A stretch of DNA of 53,613 bases from Clostridia bacterium (GTDB lineage Bacteria; Bacillota; Clostridia; Acetivibrionales; DSM-27016). A program made the translations under genes and the position numbers. Of this stretch, positions 9,155 through 16,461 are shown piece by piece; the first letter of the stretch is position 1; each line of letters begins with the position of its first letter. The DNA is taken from the NCBI GenBank assembly GCA_026414765.1, contig JAOAIJ010000018.1, forward strand, positions 1 through 53,613. Reading direction: 5' to 3'. The notes below the pieces were generated by a model. It made no database searches. It was not told the origin of the DNA and worked only from the letters and a program-made list of their open reading frames with translations.

Positions 9155-10300
9155 ATGAAAGCTAACTTAATTGAAAATCTAATAATTTCGCATTGCATTG
9201 GGGATGAGAGTAAATTCTCAGATGCCGTTTATGAATTGATAAAAGATGAAGAAAAGAAAGGAAATGTTCCTTTAGCAACCCGTTTAAGAAAAGCATATGA
9301 AACAAAGCAAAAGACTAAATCGGAGCCTGAATTTAGTGTGAGTTCGGCCAATTTTACGCCTCAAGCAGCACAGGGAGTTACACCGAGAGATAAAGATAGT
9401 CTTTTGGAGCTGTACGAAATTGTACAACCAAATGTAAGGTTGGAAGATGTAATATTACCGGAAAGCCAGAAAAGTGCATTAGAACAGTTGATTGAAGAGC
9501 AAAAAAATGCTGAGGCTTTAAAGAAACATAACATTGAGCCAGCGAATCGATTACTGCTATGTGGTCCACCTGGTTGTGGAAAAACAATGACTGCATATGC
9601 CATAGGTCAAGCGTTAAGTTTACCCATTGCATATGTAAGATTAGACGGTCTTGTGTCATCTTATTTAGGCCAAACAAGCACAAATTTGAGAAAAGTGTTT
9701 GATTCTGTACGAAATCAGAGGATTATTTTATTTTTAGATGAGTTTGATGCAATCGCAAAAAAGAGAGATGATTCTAATGAACTTGGTGAATTAAAGCGCG
9801 TAGTTACTACACTACTTCAGAATTTTGATAATATGCCGAGTAATGTACTGTTAATAGCTGCTACTAATCATGAACATTTGCTTGATCCAGCAATATGGAG
9901 AAGATTTAATCTGACGATAACTATGGAATTACCTAACGAAGTACAACGATTAATATTACTTCAGAAATGGTTGAAAGAATATGCGATTGATGAAACCCTT
10001 GACTATGAGAATTTAGCAAAGATTACTGAAGGCCTAAATGGCGCACAAATAAAAGAACTTACTAAAGCTGCAGCTAAAAAATACTTTATTAGTAAAGAAA
10101 TAAAAACAGAGGACGTTATAGCAATTTTTATTCAGCAACAAACGATGTATTCAGGAAGCAATGATGATGCTATAAAATTACTAAGTGAAATGAACAATAA
10201 GGGGGTATCCCTTAGAACACTGGCAAAAGCTATAGGTGTGACACATTCAACACTAGATTATAGAATTAAAAAGTATAGGGGGGAACAAATAGATGAGTAA
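9155..10300 (+). CDS. ietA: AAA-family ATPase, IetA-like (ATPase of an ATPase/S8-protease defence pair), with C-terminal HTH
   Basis: A 381-residue classical AAA ATPase. The helical N-terminus (GDESKFSDAVYELIKDEEKK) is typical of ATPases paired with S8 proteases. Walker A is GPPGCGKT at 137-144, Walker B LFLDEFDA with D195/E196, sensor 1 AATNHEHL, and an arginine finger candidate in IWRRF. The last 40 residues (GVSLRTLAKAIGVTHSTLDY) form a helix-turn-helix. A ribosome site AGAGGTG precedes the start. The next gene begins inside this one (ATG 10293) and matches the N-terminus of the S8 partner, which supports the IetAS assignment (an anti-phage pair reported by Gao and colleagues). The partner is destroyed, so the system is probably dead as a pair. 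Confidence 0.75.
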   Translation: MKANLIENLIISHCIGDESKFSDAVYELIKDEEKKGNVPLATRLRKAYETKQKTKSEPEFSVSSANFTPQAAQGVTPRDKDSLLELYEIVQPNVRLEDVILPESQKSALEQLIEEQKNAEALKKHNIEPANRLLLCGPPGCGKTMTAYAIGQALSLPIAYVRLDGLVSSYLGQTSTNLRKVFDSVRNQRIILFLDEFDAIAKKRDDSNELGELKRVVTTLLQNFDNMPSNVLLIAATNHEHLLDPAIWRRFNLTITMELPNEVQRLILLQKWLKEYAIDETLDYENLAKITEGLNGAQIKELTKAAAKKYFISKEIKTEDVIAIFIQQQTMYSGSNDDAIKLLSEMNNKGVSLRTLAKAIGVTHSTLDYRIKKYRGEQIDE

Positions 10301-10432
10301 CGAAGATCAAAAACAACACTTGTGGATACCATTTGAGGAAGTCGAAGAAGTTACAAAAAAGCCCATGAAAATTACTGAAGATAGAGGGCTTGATTATGCA
10401 CAGCATCAGTTTCGGATGGTACCATCCTTATA
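10293..10432 (+). pseudogene. ietS: 5' remnant of the S8 (subtilase) peptidase IetS
   Basis: Only about 45 codons remain, starting MSNEDQKQHLWIPFEEVEE, the usual N-terminus of IetS-type S8 peptidases. The start overlaps the ATPase stop, as expected for the coupled pair. Recognisable coding ends near DYAQ (about 10400). The following codons are really an out-of-frame phage antirepressor fragment, and the frame stops at TAG 10430-10432. The whole catalytic Asp/His/Ser domain is missing. The break marks the edge of the neighbouring mobile-element debris. Confidence 0.75.
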
Positions 10433-10717
10433 GGTGAACTGGCTAAAATTCTCAAAGGCAACGGTATGAACATCGGGCAGAATCGCTTATTTGAAAGACT
10501 CCGTCAGGATGGTTTTCTCATCAAGCGCAAAGGCACTGATTACAATGCACCGACCCAGAAGGCGATGGAGCTTGGATTGTTTAAAGTAAAGGAAACCGCT
10601 ATTACCCATTCGGATGGCCATGTCACTATTTCAAAGACCACGAAGGTGACCGGTAAGGGCCAGCAGTATTTTATCAACTATTTCTTAAATGGAGGTAATG
10701 TCGATGGACAGGTTTAA
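10403..10717 (+). pseudogene. Phage antirepressor C-terminal (KilAC) domain fragment
   Basis: Read from about 10403 in a different frame from the protease stub, the sequence gives ASVSDGTILIGELAKILKGN, continuing IGQNRLFERLRQDGFLIKRK and SDGHVTISKTTKVTGKGQQY. This is the KilAC/ANT DNA-binding domain that ends prophage antirepressors. The N-terminal BRO or AntA half is missing; the reading frame has no start of its own before ATG 10466. The fusion point with the IetS stub is within about 5 bases of 10400. It belongs to the same debris as the next two genes. Confidence 0.8.
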
Positions 10718-11120
10718 TGCGGAACACTACCCTGATCCAACAGCTGCCGATGCACTGGCGGCTGTTGCACGAGATGAAAAGGTAAAGGCAAGGAAGCCCT
10801 GCGTGTTCATCTGCTCTCCATTTGCTGGGGATACTGTAGCGAACACAATGAGAGCTATTCGGTACATGCGGTTTGCAGTGATGAAAGGTGCGATTCCCTT
10901 CGCGCCTCATCTGCTGTACCCACAAGTACTGGATGAAAACGATCCCTCTGAACGTGAGCGTGGTCTGGTTTTTGGAATGGTCTGGCTCGGCAAGTGCGAT
11001 GAGTTATGGGTGTTCGGTAGCCACATATCAAATGGCATGGATCGCGAGATTGCTAAAGCAAAGAAAAGAGGTATTCCCATCCGACGTTTCAGCGATGCTT
11101 GTGAGGAGGTTTGCGAATGA
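10704..11120 (+). CDS. DUF4406-type phage/ICE protein
   Basis: A 138-residue protein related to DUF4406/DUF7768 proteins of prophages and conjugative elements, with a nucleoside 2-deoxyribosyltransferase-like fold. It shows VFICSPFAGD near the N-terminus, then GAIPFAPHLLYPQVLDEND and CDELWVFGSHISNGMDREI, the standard landmarks. ATG 10704 was chosen because GGAGG at 10691-10695 is 8 bases away; ATG 10689 and 10698 are too close to it. It overlaps the antirepressor fragment, as in prophage operons. It appears intact but its operon partners are broken. Confidence 0.75.
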   Translation: MDRFNAEHYPDPTAADALAAVARDEKVKARKPCVFICSPFAGDTVANTMRAIRYMRFAVMKGAIPFAPHLLYPQVLDENDPSERERGLVFGMVWLGKCDELWVFGSHISNGMDREIAKAKKRGIPIRRFSDACEEVCE

Positions 11121-11242
11121 AGATAGCAATCGGCAACAGCCGAATGGATAAAAGATGGAAAAACAAGGACATCTCGTGGGAGGAATTTAAGAACACCGTC
11201 CGTACTACAAGGCATATAACGATGTACTTAAAGAGTATGTGA
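11117..11242 (+). pseudogene. N-terminal remnant of a phage VirE/primase-type protein
   Basis: Forty-one residues beginning MKIAIGNSRMDKRWKNKDIS and continuing WEEFKNTVRTT. This is the usual opening of virulence-associated E/primase proteins of Clostridium prophages and ICEs, which run to many hundreds of residues. Similarity ends at about 11205, where the sequence switches to the unrelated reading frame that continues downstream. It overlaps the DUF4406 gene stop, as expected for the original operon. Confidence 0.6.
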
Positions 11243-13038
11243 AGACAGGTAAAATTTCCCTGACAAAAAGATATATACTTAGGTTCCAACCACAACCCAT
11301 AATAAAGCTCTTTAATGATATTATGCAAAACAAATGGAGTTCAATCAATCACATTGCTAGTAATAGGAAAGAGGCCGAAGGTAATATTATAAATAAGCTA
11401 AAAGAACTGCGACAGTTAGATTTAATTGAAGGAAGCAATGAATCATTTAAACCAACAAATTTAGCTACTAAAGCTTATAATAAAATGAAGATTCCTGAGT
11501 ACTTAAACGGCATAATGAAGCAAAACAGTATAGTTAGAGAAGTAATTAGCAAAGTAGCGGTTGAGAAGAAAATGCATTTAAATGCAGTTAAAGAACTCAT
11601 AAAGAAGGAAATGCCATTCATTGATGCCAAAGATACTACATGGCTATTTTATGCAAGGGTTATAAGTGGGTGGTTAAAAGCCGTTAATATTTTGGCATAT
11701 AAGGATAGTGTTTTGTTACCTAAACAAACAGGTGATGAAAGTATTGACTATTTAAATTCAACTGGGTTTATCCCTTCAATTTATATGCAGCAGTTAGGAA
11801 GATTTATTAATGTATTTGTTGGGTCAAAAGAACCTAAGAGCATTAAGCAGCTTTCGGAAGCCCTAGGCAGAAAATCAATTAATGGGGCTATAACAGATTC
11901 TAGTTTTCTTGGCCTTGTAGATATTGTTGCTAGAGGATATTACAAGTTAACAAAAGATGGAGAACGTTTCTGCAATATGGAAATAGATGAACGGCGTAAG
12001 TATATCTTTAGCAGGATTGATTCAATTGAACATATTCACAACTATATTAATGATATAAAATCAGGAATTGAGCAAGATTCTGCATTTGAAAAAATGGTAG
12101 AATCATTAGGTGGTAATAAATGGAGTGAAGAGACTTATAAATGGAAGCACAAATTAATTAAAAATTGGCTTATTTATTGTGGGATATTGAAAGATAGTAG
12201 AGGCCGTAAAAAAATGGTTAGGAGATTCCCGAATAGAACAGACTTGTATAATGATAGGAGCACACAAATGATCACCATAAAAAACACCCCAAACCTTACC
12301 GGAGTATCCATAAGCGGAGATTTAAATGACCTCTACAACCTTGTGGAGGCCTTACACGAAATCACCGTAAATGAATACTCCGAAAAACACCACCAATACA
12401 TAAATATCTCCACCCGGGTTCTTGGGCTCTGCTATGACATCCGGCATGCCTACCAGGGAGACCGGAAGGTTGAGCTTGTTGACAACAACATGACCGAGGA
12501 TAAAATGAAGTGGCACTCCATCATTGCTCCCAAAAATAACGTTTATTACAGCTGCAACTATCTCTACCCGGAGATGTTTTTCGTCATGCTTGCCTTGAAT
12601 GCCCTTGTTGAACTTCGGATCAGGGATCTTACAAAGGCAAAGTACATCTTCAAAGAAGCAATGGACAAGAAGGTTATCTGGGATGAAACAATCGCAATCA
12701 TCCGGCTTTTTCAGGCTGAATTTGTGAAATGTGTCAAAGGCACATTCACAGAGGCCACCTTTGCCAGATGGATGAATGTGATGAATAGTGATTATATAAG
12801 TATTGAAGATATTGCCGGACAGTATGTTGATTTGCTGAACATCAAATATATAGATATGACTAAGGAAAAGCGCCTCAAAAACCTGTCCTCTATTGCCAAG
12901 AGAATCGCAGAATTCAGATATGACAATGACCATAAGGAAATAAAGGAAGTTGTTACTGAGGCAGCAAGAGAACATCGGTGTGAACCGGGAGCAATTAAGC
13001 TGCAGGGGATTGAGTATCCTGAGGATTTTGAATGGTAA
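11239..13038 (+). CDS. Chimeric open frame: unrecognised winged-helix-rich protein (5' truncated) running into a DUF6904 gene
   Basis: A 599-codon open frame. Residues 1-340 are not recognised. They contain two apparent winged-helix modules (KWSSINHIASNRKEAEGNII and the later SIKQLSEALGRKSINGAITD with GYYKLTKDGERF) and resemble no family I can name. The frame is open upstream of the GTG start to about 11206, where it meets the VirE remnant, so the true N-terminus is probably lost. Residues 344-599 are a complete DUF6904 protein with its own start and ribosome site (listed separately). Base composition shifts from AT-rich to more GC-rich at about 12268, consistent with two genes of different origin that happen to be in frame. 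Confidence 0.5.
   Translation: MKTGKISLTKRYILRFQPQPIIKLFNDIMQNKWSSINHIASNRKEAEGNIINKLKELRQLDLIEGSNESFKPTNLATKAYNKMKIPEYLNGIMKQNSIVREVISKVAVEKKMHLNAVKELIKKEMPFIDAKDTTWLFYARVISGWLKAVNILAYKDSVLLPKQTGDESIDYLNSTGFIPSIYMQQLGRFINVFVGSKEPKSIKQLSEALGRKSINGAITDSSFLGLVDIVARGYYKLTKDGERFCNMEIDERRKYIFSRIDSIEHIHNYINDIKSGIEQDSAFEKMVESLGGNKWSEETYKWKHKLIKNWLIYCGILKDSRGRKKMVRRFPNRTDLYNDRSTQMITIKNTPNLTGVSISGDLNDLYNLVEALHEITVNEYSEKHHQYINISTRVLGLCYDIRHAYQGDRKVELVDNNMTEDKMKWHSIIAPKNNVYYSCNYLYPEMFFVMLALNALVELRIRDLTKAKYIFKEAMDKKVIWDETIAIIRLFQAEFVKCVKGTFTEATFARWMNVMNSDYISIEDIAGQYVDLLNIKYIDMTKEKRLKNLSSIAKRIAEFRYDNDHKEIKEVVTEAAREHRCEPGAIKLQGIEYPEDFEW
12268..13038 (+). CDS. DUF6904 family protein
   Basis: A 256-residue protein starting MITIKNTPNLTGVSISGD, the usual DUF6904 opening. 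It then has LGLCYDIRHAYQGDR and KWHSIIAPKNNVYYSCNYLY. The start at ATG 12268 is preceded by AGGAG with 7-base spacing, so it can be translated independently of the long in-frame sequence upstream. Family function is unknown; members occur near integrative elements and toxin-antitoxin or defence genes. An annotation pipeline may report it as one 599-residue protein with the upstream sequence. Confidence 0.7.
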   Translation: MITIKNTPNLTGVSISGDLNDLYNLVEALHEITVNEYSEKHHQYINISTRVLGLCYDIRHAYQGDRKVELVDNNMTEDKMKWHSIIAPKNNVYYSCNYLYPEMFFVMLALNALVELRIRDLTKAKYIFKEAMDKKVIWDETIAIIRLFQAEFVKCVKGTFTEATFARWMNVMNSDYISIEDIAGQYVDLLNIKYIDMTKEKRLKNLSSIAKRIAEFRYDNDHKEIKEVVTEAAREHRCEPGAIKLQGIEYPEDFEW

Positions 13039-13056
13039 ATTGATAGAAAACAGAGC

Positions 13057-13085
13057 TTGATTTTATTGGAAATGTAATATAGAAT
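13057..13085 (+). promoter_or_regulatory. Promoter of rhuM
   Basis: TTGATT, a 17-base spacer, then TAGAAT. The transcription start would fall at about 13092, directly at the LexA-like box. Confidence 0.55.
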
Positions 13086-13093
13086 AAAAAACA

Positions 13094-13105
13094 GAACAAA
13101 TGTTC
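13094..13105 (+). promoter_or_regulatory. SOS (LexA) box upstream of rhuM
   Basis: GAACAAATGTTC is a perfect GAAC-N4-GTTC as in Gram-positive LexA operators; the next base is G, giving the common GTTCG ending. It sits just after the -10 element and 26 bases before the rhuM start, a repressing position. DNA-damage induction is inferred. Confidence 0.6.
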
Positions 13106-13130
13106 GAATTTATTTTTAAGGGAAAACAAA

Positions 13131-14153
13131 ATGAGTATTGAAAACAATTCTGAGTTTCTTATATACCAGACCGATGACGGTCAAACAAAGATTGATGTAC
13201 GTATTGAGAATGAGACTGTTTGGCTTACTCAGATGCAAATGACAGCGCTGTTTCAGACAACAAAGCAGAATATAAGCCTTCATATCAATAATGTCTTTAA
13301 AGAAGGAGAACTTGACCCAAATGCAACTGTCAAGAAATACTTGACAGTTCAAAATGAAGGCAATAGAAGGGTTTCGAGAGAAATTGACCATTACAACCTT
13401 GATGTTATCATATCCGTAGGCTACCGTGTAAAATCCCACCGCGGCACACAGTTCAGAATGTGGGCAACCCAGCGCCTCCGCGAGTACATCATCAAAGGCT
13501 TTACCATGAATGATGATTTGCTGAAAAAATCCGGTGGTGGCAATTATTTTGAAGAACTCCTACAGCGCATCAGAGATATCCGTTCCAGTGAGAAGGTATT
13601 TTACCGTAAGGTGCTGGAAATCTATGCAACCAGCATTGACTACGATCCGCGGGCAAAGGCAACACAGGAATTTTTCAAAACGGTACAGAATAAAATGCAC
13701 TATTCCGCTCATGGAAAAACTGCTGCAGAAATTATATATGAGCGTGCAGATGGGAATAAACCTAATATGGGGCTGACATCTTGGACAGGCTTAAATCCTA
13801 AAAAGACAGACATAACCGCAGCAAAAAACTATCTTAATGAGGAAGAACTTGATACGCTAAATCGAATTGTAAATATGTATCTGGAATTTGCTGAGCTGCA
13901 GGCCATAAGAAGAAAGCCGATGTATATGGCAGACTGGATCAGCAAGCTTGATGAATTCATGAAAATTTCCGAAAGGGAGATCCTTACCCATGCAGGCAAG
14001 GTGTCTCATGAAATTGCTATACTTAAGGCAAATGAAGAGTTTGAAAAATTCACTGAGCGTACAAAGAATGAACTGTCTCAGGTTGAAAAGCACTTTATTG
14101 AAAGCATTGAAGGTACTGTAAAAAAACTGAAGGAAAGCAAAAGGAAACATTGA
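13131..14153 (+). CDS. rhuM: Virulence RhuM family protein
   Basis: A 340-residue RhuM-family protein. The N-terminal domain shows VRIENETVWLTQMQMTALFQ, KQNISLHINNVFKEGEL and RREIDHYNLDVIISVGYRV-like text, all diagnostic. A coiled-coil C-terminus follows (about 280-340). The family is named from a Salmonella pathogenicity island gene, but its biochemical function is unknown. Members are frequent in mobile and defence islands. It is full length. It has its own promoter with a LexA-type box, so it is probably expressed on DNA damage. The ribosome site AAGGG is 13 bases before the ATG, which is weak. Confidence 0.85.
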   Translation: MSIENNSEFLIYQTDDGQTKIDVRIENETVWLTQMQMTALFQTTKQNISLHINNVFKEGELDPNATVKKYLTVQNEGNRRVSREIDHYNLDVIISVGYRVKSHRGTQFRMWATQRLREYIIKGFTMNDDLLKKSGGGNYFEELLQRIRDIRSSEKVFYRKVLEIYATSIDYDPRAKATQEFFKTVQNKMHYSAHGKTAAEIIYERADGNKPNMGLTSWTGLNPKKTDITAAKNYLNEEELDTLNRIVNMYLEFAELQAIRRKPMYMADWISKLDEFMKISEREILTHAGKVSHEIAILKANEEFEKFTERTKNELSQVEKHFIESIEGTVKKLKESKRKH

Positions 14154-14220
14154 TAAACTGAACCATGGGACAAATGGCTATATTATTCCGATAACGGAAA
14201 TATATCAATGAAAAAGTATA

Positions 14221-14243
14221 ATTTCCGAATATATATTTCCGAA
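14221..14243 (+). repeat. Short direct repeats (ATTTCCGAA, 14-bp period)
   Basis: ATTTCCGAA occurs at 14221-14229 and 14235-14243. A related TTCCGATAACGGAA inverted motif lies about 30 bases upstream. It falls in the 340-base stretch after rhuM that otherwise holds only debris. Iteron- or operator-like; function unknown. Confidence 0.3.
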
Positions 14244-14290
14244 CCTGACATTCTGTCCTTTCTGTCCCATTAGTCACAGAGGGGGCAGGC

Positions 14291-14490
14291 TTACAACGTA
14301 AACCCTCCAGGCAGAATCCGTTCCTCCCTGAACCCCTTAAACAACTCAACCTTACTAACCCTTAACACGTCTTTCACCGCCACAAACCGGTCAAACCAGT
14401 TGGCCCTCTGTAGCGGAGTGGCGTTTTTAGCATCACCCTCGCCTCCACCAGCAGGAAAAAGGCATGGCAGTTTGCTACAGTGAAAAGCAT
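14291..14490 (-). pseudogene. C-terminal fragment of an unrecognised protein
   Basis: About 60 codons on the minus strand ending FREERILPGGFTL. They contain PLQRANWFDRFVAVKDVLRV, which looks like real coding sequence (GC-richer than the surroundings, no internal stop), but I cannot name the family. It runs head-on into the recombinase remnant at about 14490, where its N-terminal side is lost. Confidence 0.35.
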
Positions 14491-14492
14491 TT

Positions 14493-15017
14493 TTGTCCAA
14501 CGAGAAATACAAGGGTGATGCACTTCTTCAAAAATACTTTACGGTGGACTTCTTGACTAAAAAGCGTAAGAGCAATGAGGGCGAGGTTCCTCAGTACTAT
14601 GTTCAGAACAGCCACCCGGCCATTATTGAACCTGATGAGTTCGATGCGGTTCAGGCAGAAATTGAGCGACGAAAAGGTCTCGGTAGGCCATCCGGTTGCA
14701 GCAGCCCTTTCTCAGAGAAGCTTGTCTGCGGTGATTGCGGTGGCTTTTTCGGCTCCAAGGTTTGGGGCTCTAACACAAAATACCGCCGTATTATCTGGTG
14801 GTGCAATGAAAAATACAAGAGCGACAAAAAGTGTAATACACCGCATGTAACAGAGGAGGATGTAAAGCAGCGTTACCTCATAGTTTATAATACTCTAATG
14901 GGTGACCGGGAGGAATTTGACGATAGGCTATGGGCTTTGGCTGTCGGGAAGGTCAAGGTAATGCCGGATGGCAGACTGGTTTTTAGCTTCAGGGATGGTA
15001 CGGAGATTGAAGCATAG
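14493..15017 (+). pseudogene. Large serine recombinase, C-terminal fragment
   Basis: Coding similarity starts at NEKYKGDALLQKYFTVDFLT, which in intact large serine recombinases lies mid-protein after the resolvase and recombinase domains. It then has VQNSHPAIIEPDEFDAVQAE and a zinc beta-ribbon with CGDCG, WWCNEKY and a further Cys in KKCNTPHV. The catalytic serine domain and most of the recombinase domain are missing, so no activity is expected. It is probably the former integrase of the element whose debris fills 10.4-15 kb. The TTG at 14493 is only the first possible codon of the remnant. Confidence 0.85.
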
Positions 15018-15077
15018 TTTTTATGAAATTAAGACAATTGAGATGTAATTCTTTGAGGAAAAATACGCATCTGGAAT

Positions 15078-15120
15078 GGTTTGACATTATTGTAACGTTG
15101 CGTTACAATAATGTCAAACC
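15078..15120. promoter_or_regulatory. Perfect palindrome carrying a symmetric bidirectional promoter
   Basis: Two perfect 20-bp arms (15078-15097 and 15101-15120) are separated by TTG. The plus strand contains TTGACA (15081-15086), 17 bases, then TACAAT (15104-15109). By symmetry the minus strand carries the identical promoter. Rightward transcripts would enter the HTH gene at 15141; leftward ones would run antisense into the recombinase remnant. Without a U-run it is not a good terminator. It is probably also the operator of the HTH protein. Confidence 0.7.
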
Positions 15121-15140
15121 ATATTTTTGGAGGCTTTTTT

Positions 15141-15911
15141 ATGGACATTAGAGAAGAACTATTCCGTGAAAACTATTTGTTTACGCGTGAAGATATATTA
15201 AAGTCACTAGAGTTATTTGTAGAACACGAGAAACTAAATGAAGAGTCTGGATATTCAAGCGAAGTTGTGAAGAATAGAATAAAGCTTTGCAACAAGTTTA
15301 TTGCAGCAGTAAAGAAATGCAAACTTCCGGTTTTGACCGATCTTTGGTGGTTCTATGAATATCAGTTTTTAGGTAATAGCATAGAGCTACATCTTAGTCA
15401 GGCTTCTGAGATTGAAGTTGAAAATGGCGAAATTAGTGTCATGACATCAACAGTGGAGCACACTTTAATAACGGTTGAATGCGATTACCTTACAGTTGAG
15501 AAGTATGCCTCCATGCTTGGAATTGAACCTGTTACGGTCAGGCAATGGATTAGGCGTGGGAAATTAAGACATGCAAAAAAGAATGGTCGTGATTGGTTAA
15601 TTCCCAGCACTGAAGATAAGCCCCAACGTGGCTTTTCCCCTGTGCAGTACTTAGTGGAAAATGAAGCCCAGATTGACAGTGGTGAATTCCCTCTGTTATC
15701 CGCATGCGACTCAATATCTATCTTTCAATCTCAAGATAACAAAAGCAAATTCATTTGTTACCTTAATAATTATAAAACTAAATTCCACAGTGAGCTTGAA
15801 CTGACAAGAAGCGAGGTTGAAAGGCTGGAACATACAATTATTGAATCGGGTAAAGCAAGAGTTGAAGGGAGTATACAATACGTCCCTTATATTAGAGATA
15901 TAGAAGACTGA
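15141..15911 (+). CDS. Helix-turn-helix (excisionase-type) regulator-like protein
   Basis: A 256-residue protein. Residues 1-115 are unrecognised and rich in Trp/Tyr (LTDLWWFYEYQFLG). Residues about 118-150 form an HTH_17 module, YLTVEKYASMLGIEPVTVRQ followed by WIRRGKLRHAKKNGRDWLIP. The C-terminal 90 residues include a likely coiled coil (about 220-245). ATG 15141 was chosen because GGAGG lies 8 bases upstream; an earlier ATG at 15111 lies inside the palindrome and within the promoter region. A DNA-binding role is inferred from the HTH, and autoregulation at the palindrome is a guess. Confidence 0.65.
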   Translation: MDIREELFRENYLFTREDILKSLELFVEHEKLNEESGYSSEVVKNRIKLCNKFIAAVKKCKLPVLTDLWWFYEYQFLGNSIELHLSQASEIEVENGEISVMTSTVEHTLITVECDYLTVEKYASMLGIEPVTVRQWIRRGKLRHAKKNGRDWLIPSTEDKPQRGFSPVQYLVENEAQIDSGEFPLLSACDSISIFQSQDNKSKFICYLNNYKTKFHSELELTRSEVERLEHTIIESGKARVEGSIQYVPYIRDIED

Positions 15912-15974
15912 GTAATCGGCATTACTCGGATATTTAAATAAGAAATTTATTAGGTTGGAATTGGAGGTGAAAGT

Positions 15975-16439
15975 GTGGCAAAGAAATCTTTTAACCAACA
16001 ACTGCAGGATAGCAGGGATATGCCCAAAATAGCTGAGATTACAGATCCAAAGGAAATTACAAGAAATGGTGGAACTAAACTGCTTATCGCTCCACCACTT
16101 GCCTATGACGAAATAATGAAAAAAGTTCCAGCAGGAAAGGTTATTACTTCTGACTACATACGAAGCTATTTAGCAAAGAAGCATGGTGCCGACAATACCT
16201 GTCCTTTGACTGCAGGAATATTTATTAATATTGCAGCAAAAGCTTCTGTTGATCGTGGAGTTGATGAGACACCTTATTGGAGGACCCTGAAAAAAGATGG
16301 TGAGCTTAACGAGAAATACCCTGAAGGTATTGATGGGCAAAAGCTGCATCTTGAGATTGAAGGTCATACCATTATTCAGAAGGGCAAAAAGTATTTTGTG
16401 AAGGATTACAAGGAGAAGTTTTTTGAATTAACTGAATAA
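15975..16439 (+). CDS. MGMT-family (alkyltransferase-like) DNA-binding protein
   Basis: A 154-residue protein of the MGMT family, the DNA-binding part of O6-methylguanine methyltransferases. It shows IMKKVPAGKVITSDYIRSYLAKKHG, with the winged helix, followed by TPYWRTLKKDGELNEKYPEG. The active-site PCHR is absent: the matching region reads ENTCPLTAGIF-like text around TCPLTAGIF, so methyl transfer by the usual cysteine is not expected. It may sense alkylated DNA like alkyltransferase-like proteins. The start is GTG with GGAGGTGA a few bases upstream. A degenerate copy of its C-terminus lies at about 26890-26945. Confidence 0.75.
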   Translation: MAKKSFNQQLQDSRDMPKIAEITDPKEITRNGGTKLLIAPPLAYDEIMKKVPAGKVITSDYIRSYLAKKHGADNTCPLTAGIFINIAAKASVDRGVDETPYWRTLKKDGELNEKYPEGIDGQKLHLEIEGHTIIQKGKKYFVKDYKEKFFELTE

Positions 16440-16461
16440 ATTTACTTAAGGGGGATAACCC

